NCBI GenBank assembly: GCA_934047225.1
Contig: OW203987.1
Coordinates: 4,181,501 to 4,245,500, forward strand
DNA: 64,000 nt
From: Ypsolopha sequella
Lineage: Eukaryota; Arthropoda; Insecta; Lepidoptera; Ypsolophidae
Direction of reading: 5' to 3'
The translations under genes were made by a program, and so were the position numbers. Position 1 is the stretch's first letter. Every line of letters begins with the position of its first letter. Positions 58,591 through 64,000 of this stretch are shown here, piece after piece. The notes beneath the pieces were generated by a model. The model made no database searches. It worked only from the letters and a program-made list of their open reading frames with translations, and had not been told where the DNA came from.

Positions 58591-61476
58591 AATAATTATT
58601 TGATTTTATATTTAATATTTGTTTTATTTCTCCTTCTGTTGCACTTTTCAAAGCTAATTGCCACTGTTCTTTTACTTATTTAACGGGACACCTGACGCTA
58701 GAACATCAACAACTCCAGATTTTCAACGGTCCATTGGAAGAAACAAGGTCTTTCCTCGTATTGAAAAAAATACATTTGTTTTATTTTTATTATTTTTTGG
58801 TTTAGCTTTCACCTTAATTATAATTATTCATTGGTTTTGTTTGTTTATATTACGCCAAATCTGATCCATCGATCGGTAGGACCACTGGCTGTCATGCGGA
58901 CAAGGCAACTTAGTTTGGCAGACAGGGTAACATCCATGCGGATACCTACACTTAACAGATGAATGCTCGTTCCCTTTCTCTGATTATAATTTAATTATGT
59001 CTGTTGATCTGTTGAGTGTATGCAAAAAAGTTTTTGGTGTGAAAATAAATTATATCTTATGTCTTATTAATGCAATCAACTTATACGGGATTATCTTAAG
59101 ATATGTACTTTCGCCTAGAAAACATATTTCCAACCTAGTTTTTTGTTTTTTTCATGAAATAGGTAATAGAAATATGAAGTCAATCTACTTAAATATGAAG
59201 ACAATCTACTTAAATTCAATATTTTTTGCCTACAAAACCTTTCAGTAATAACTAGAAACACATAAATTTGTTGTTTCGCTGCGTGATCGCGAATAACGTA
59301 TAACGCGTCCAAGAAAAAGAGGCCAATGAGCCAACATATAATCGCCTCTATCAAAAGCAAATAAGATATTTGCCATTGCACTTATTGTGCTGGACGGGTA
59401 ATAAAAAAAGTTGCTAAGGTAGGCCATCCTCTAAATTAGTAAGTTGATGATTTTATTTTTTCCACAGGAAGGTGTTTTTTTTTTAATTAAAACGTAACGT
59501 AAATTGTAGGTATTTTAATTTTTTTCTCTTCTCAGTTGTAACTTTTGTACTACAAAGGTTTGGTATATTCTCGCATTGAATATAAAAAGACATTTTTTCA
59601 ACATCCTTTTTTATAGAACTAGTGATTAATACTTATTAAAATAACGGAAATACCCAGCGTTTGGGAATTTACCCCGATAAATACCCGTTATTTTCCCAAG
59701 TATAAATTTACCCGGGTATTTCCCCTCGCCCATCTCGGACCGTGATCGGAAAAGAAACTAAATACTTATCGCAGGTAACAGGGAGCAGAGGGATTATTAA
59801 GGAGCTGTCCATACATTACGTCATCGATTTTTGCTGATTTTCGACCCCCCCGCTCTCCCTACAATCACTATCCAATGAGCCACCCTCTCACAAAACAGAA
59901 TTTTCGTTATCTGTATTACAAAATGAGTATTGTGGTTTAAATAAGTTTTTTTTTCTTTTGGTAAGAAAAAATAATGATATTACCGTCATCCGCAGAACAG
60001 ACCCCCCCGTAATTTCAAATGACGTGCTAATATGGACGGCTCCTAAGGACACCATGAAGAAGAGAATGAATGTGAGCATTTCTGCGAAGACGAATGGAGA
60101 GCCAGTTTAACTGCAAACGGAATTTTAGATACGTGGTCATATTTTCGAAGAGAGAATATAAAACGAATACCTACAAAGATTCTGGAGACGTACGAGTGAC
60201 AAGTTTCTCAGTGAGGTCCAAGTGACTAGAGTCTGCACAATCTAAAATAGGGACGAGAAATGATTGCGCTAAGATAATTTTGGTTTTGACTAGCAGAAAT
60301 TCATTTGAGGTTAATTTGACCGACGACGCACAGTGGCGCGAGTGTATGGAGAAGTTTGGACTTAAGGATTGAAAAAAGTAAACAATTGAAATAAATAATT
60401 TTGATAATGCCATCTACTATAGTTAATGACTGGCTCTCAAAGTTGTTGATTGACATTTTTTTATAACGTTGATATCTGTGAAGATATTTAATTAAAATAA
60501 CCACATCTTGAAACAAGGCCGGAATCAGAAGATAAGTTCCATGACGTGGTTGTCTCCATAGTAAAAAAAAAAGATTTTTTATCAAATAATTATCTTCACA
60601 GATATCAATGTTATACAAAAATGTCTGTCAACAACTTTGAATACAAATAGGAAATATAAAAAAGGTAAAATAAATAATAAAATTAAATTTTTCATCCACG
60701 ATACGCGAGTCTGACACGCACTTGACTGGTTTTTTGTCCTTAATGAACGCCACTTAATTGTTCTCTGCTATCCACCTACATAGTTACATATTGTATAATC
60801 CTGATCAGAAATTTAAATAAAACGACATAATAGATATTCATTACGAAACACTTTATTTAAGTATAGGAATTAAATACATAATAACACTAGCTTTTATTTG
60901 AAAATCAAGATTATATAATAACAACACAATACTTATAATCGGTAACATTAACAAAAAGCTAAACATTAGACAATGATTAGCATTATTCAGGCTAATATAA
61001 TATGTCAATACATAAATCCGATCTAAATCAACTAACAAAATTATTTAGCTAATACAGGGCATGCATTGGCGGCTTTTATACAAAGTTTTCGATTTTAAAT
61101 CAGCCAGTCATAAATGCAACCTATTGAAACTTAAAAGTATTATTTAAAACCTAACATTGTGCAAGGAAACTATATAAAATGTATAAAGACAGGTGCAAGT
61201 CACAAATACATCCATCATACTGTCAATGTTGCAATTTTAATTTTATAATAATACACTCGGTTACAAAATCGTTAAAATAAAAGCATTTATAAGTATAAGT
61301 AATGAGCACCAGACATTGGAATTATAATTATTACTTATAGGCTTACGTTAGTCATTCAATGTGTACATAATATGCAGTTTATAGTACAGGCAAAAACTAT
61401 AAAGGTGAAAAACACATCAGTGATTAGACGAATTCGATTGACGGAATGTCATCTTCAACAAATTATCCACATAATT
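58591..61476. other. Gene-poor stretch with scattered repeat scraps
   Basis: AT-rich. 59635-59740 is a fragment ending TTTCCCCTCGCCCATCTC (hAT-like). 60430-60650 holds an inverted pair (AAGTTGTTGATTGACATTTT / AAAATGTCTGTCAACAACTT). No splice-compatible coding exon was recognised. Probably intronic to the minus-strand gene. Confidence 0.45.
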
Positions 61477-61629
61477 GTGTCGATTCGGTGAAACACGACT
61501 TAACTTATTTGACAGGACTAACCTCATTTTAAGCGTCCTGTCGTTTTCTTTCTTTATCGAAAAGACAAGGACAGAACGCTTAAATTAAGTTTAGTAAATA
61601 AGTTACGATGTGCTACACCGAATCGGTAC
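61477..61629. mobile_element. MITE GTGTCGATTCGGTG, copy 2
   Basis: Ends GTGTCGATTCGGTGAAACAC and GCTACACCGAATCGGTAC. The interior shares GACAGGACTAACCTCATTTT-type sequence with 38228-38586 but lacks about 200 bp of it. Confidence 0.75.
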
Positions 61630-61667
61630 CATTCCTGTACTTTTATTCCACAAATATTTTTATCAGT

Positions 61668-61972
61668 CTCTCATCCATTGGCGGTTACAGGGGGGGCTAT
61701 GGGGCTAAGCCCCCCCCCCCCCAAAACGACCAGGAAGTCCATGTTTGGCTAAAAATAGCCAAACATGTGGAATTCCTGGGCGGGTCAAAACCCGACTTTT
61801 CGATTCAGTTTGGGTGCACTTTTAAACAGCGTAGGTATATAAGGTATAGATAGGTTTGCCAAAAACACCTTAAAGCTTAAGGCGCCTAAAAACTTCCCTT
61901 TTATTACTTTGTGATAAACCTTGCCAGAATGGCCCCCCAAAATCAAATCCTGGATCCGCCCTCGCTCTTATC
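61668..61972. mobile_element. hAT-like miniature element
   Basis: CTCTCATC (61668-61675) and CTCTTATC (61965-61972) are 7/8 matching target duplications. The ends CATTGGCGGTTACAGGGGGG and AAATCCTGGATCCGCCCTCG resemble those of the 48-bp-array element at 41363-44584. Contains a C14 run and no transposase. Confidence 0.6.
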
Positions 61973-62497
61973 TACATTTGCTTCGATCCAGACAAGCCAT
62001 TTTTACTTCTCCCATATTCACCAACCGGGATGCACTTACATGTTTATAATGGGTGCTTAACCTTTGGACCTTCTTTAGTGCTTCCGACTAGTTCCAAAAA
62101 AGGCGTTGATGTGCAAATAGGCCTGTCAAATGTATGGGCAATATAACAATAATAATAGATTCAGGATTTATGCGACCCATTTCATAATATTATTTCTATA
62201 TACACACTTTACATCCCGCGTAAATAGACAACTTTTTTTGTAAAATGAACTGTGGTCAATTGTAATTTGAAATCAGTTTGAGTAAAGAATAAAACTTGCT
62301 GGTTATCATATCACGATTTTTAGCCTTGAACTAGACTAAAAGAACTTTCATAGCTATACCGATATATGAGCTCTGAGATAATACAACATTTAATGAGAGA
62401 ATTTAATTTTGGACTGTATATTTTTGTTGAAACGTCCGGCGCGCCCACCTACAACCAAATCCTGGATACGTGCCTGGTCTCTTCTGATTGTGACGAG

Positions 62498-62742
62498 CAG
62501 TGGCGTATTTACCCTAGGGCCAAAAGGGCCACGGCCCGGGGCGGCAGGCTGCGATGCTCCGTTTTGGTCGCCTTTTATAATCAATTTATTTAAAAAAATT
62601 GTTCATCGAAAAAAAAATTAATATAAATTGTGTTTATTTCTTGAAATATCTTATTATTGAAATATTTTCGCCTTTTTCTCGTTCACTTATAGGGCGGCAA
62701 ACCTTACAGGCCCAGGGTGCAAAATCTTAAAATACGCCGGTG
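62498..62742. mobile_element. Miniature element with CAGTGGCGTATTT end
   Basis: CAGTGGCGTATTTACCCTAG at the left and AAAATACGCCGGTG at the right are inverted ends (11 of 13 match). ACGAG flanks both sides. The superfamily is uncertain (the duplication could be 5 or 8 bp). Confidence 0.5.
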
Positions 62743-64000
62743 ACGAGCTGATGACTTCTAAGTCCTGGCAAACTAAAATCAAGTTTGCACTAAAATTTAC
62801 TTCTATGGTCTTTATAGTTTTTTGCCTGTACCTACAGTTGAAACCACATTTTTAATTTAACAATATGTTAGCACTGTTAGACAACATTACGTAATTGTAG
62901 TAGGTACTTAGGATAAGAACCCTCTTATAAATATCAAGTTTTTTTTGTTTTTGAATACTTCCGAGTACCATTAAACTAATATAACAAAAATAAACAAAGA
63001 GAAATTAAAGTTACTGAACTTCCTAAGGAACCCACAAATTTTTCAACTTACATCTACAATTACGTCACCTACTTACACCGAATTGGATTTTTATCACAAA
63101 AATGTAAAGGAATATAAAATAACAGTGTATTAGTCTTTCTCAAAACATTTTCAGTCTGTTAATTATTTATTATGATGATGTTTGATGAAAAATGTATTTA
63201 GCAGTAAACTTAGTAAGTTGTACACAATAAAATCATGAAAACTTTGAAAGAAATTGCAGAGAAATAAAACTTTTTTAATACTTACAAATAACTCACTGGC
63301 ATGTTCACTGATCTGTTAATACAGCGGGTGTAATTAATAAGTTTCTTTTTTTTTCCTGATGGAAAGGTGAAGGCGCTCGCACAGAAAGCGGGAGAGTGAA
63401 AGCAGGCGCGGCGTTAATCGGAATTGGGTAACGGACGAATTACTGATATAACGCGACTGCCTCCAATCCAGGACGGCTTCTCAACACGTCATGCCGGATA
63501 GTGGGAAACCACATGATTTACTGATCATACATAACAATATTCTCAAAGAATAATTGCAAAAAAGGACAGGATTAGGTATTAGGTACCAATAAGTTCAGGA
63601 AATATAATTTGCACCGATTCGCCTTCGCCTTTAACTTATAAGTTAGGCGGTCAGTGTAAAAGAGGCTCTCTCACGCATTAATTCGATACTTTCTCGCTTG
63701 CATCTGACAGTACGCTATTATAAAAAGAAACGAAGCACGGGTCCGAGCTAGTTAACACTTAATTGCTGGTCAGCGAGAGTAGCTATTTATTGAAATTTTT
63801 TATATGTTATTTATCAAAATTTATACTTGCGATTGTCGGCACTTGGTGAAACTTGAAACACATCTTTTTCGGGTAATTTTACCGCATGACATCACTGATA
63901 CATTTTCGACTTACCTACTTAATTATATTTTCTGTCAACATTATCATTGTTTACGTTGCTCAGAGCTAGTGCCTGGAGTCAGTGAAATATTTTAATTAAC
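62743..64000. other. Right edge of window, no gene seen
   Basis: AT-rich. 63820-63864 repeats 54446-54494 in reverse, and 63959-64000 repeats 54321-54359 directly (CAGAGCTAGTGCCTGGAG). These may be parts of a transposon whose end lies beyond the window. Confidence 0.4.

Noticed and set aside
60171..60413. Open frames on both strands near 60.2-60.4 kb as an exon of the minus-strand gene
   Set aside because: No fitting acceptor and donor in the phase needed for the exon at 57797, and inverted repeats follow directly; treated as repeat DNA.

Overview
This is animal nuclear DNA, most probably from a moth or butterfly. The evidence is one large intron-rich gene with GT-AG splicing, AT-rich introns crowded with foldback elements, and several interspersed repeat families that I associate with Lepidoptera (the element starting GGGTTCCGTACCC, and RTE-type tails ending in ...GGGAGACAGGCRTGA). 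The species call is inference; the gene call is firm.

One gene dominates. From 2129 to 45460 on the + strand lie 28 coding exons of a GAPVD1 / Gapex-5 / RME-6 orthologue, an endocytic protein with an N-terminal RasGAP-like domain and a C-terminal VPS9 domain (Rab5 guanine-nucleotide exchange factor). Joined, the exons give 4752 nt = 1583 codons plus a stop with no frame break. The first exon(s), encoding the N-terminus, lie upstream of the window. A second gene is represented only by its last coding exon on the - strand at 57658-57797, which I do not recognise.

Layout: 1-2128 upstream intron with transposon debris; 2129-12231 exons 1-13 (RasGAP part and start of the acidic, Ser-rich linker); 12232-25123 exons 14-20 separated by introns holding non-LTR, Helitron-like and foldback elements; 25124-29083 intron 20, with a 1.9 kb near-perfect palindrome made of two Penelope-like element 3' ends; 29196-33724 intron 21, with a Gypsy-type LTR retrotransposon (minus strand) with identical LTRs but internal deletions; 33725-45460 exons 22-28 (VPS9 part).

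The 3' end of the gene is invaded by three long tandem arrays: 22 copies of a 103-bp unit derived from the 3' end of a VPS9 exon plus its splice donor (35620-37890), 52 copies of a 48-bp unit inside a 3.2-kb hAT-like element (41617-44118), and 39 apparently identical copies of a 94-bp unit just beyond the stop codon (46698-50364). From 50365 to the end is mostly gene-poor DNA with foldback and hAT-like elements.

The most unusual signal is the exon-derived 103-bp array, which puts 21 extra consensus 5' splice sites directly behind the true one; splicing to any of them would truncate the VPS9 domain. A smaller, decayed duplication of the same type (exon 3' end plus donor) follows exon 5.
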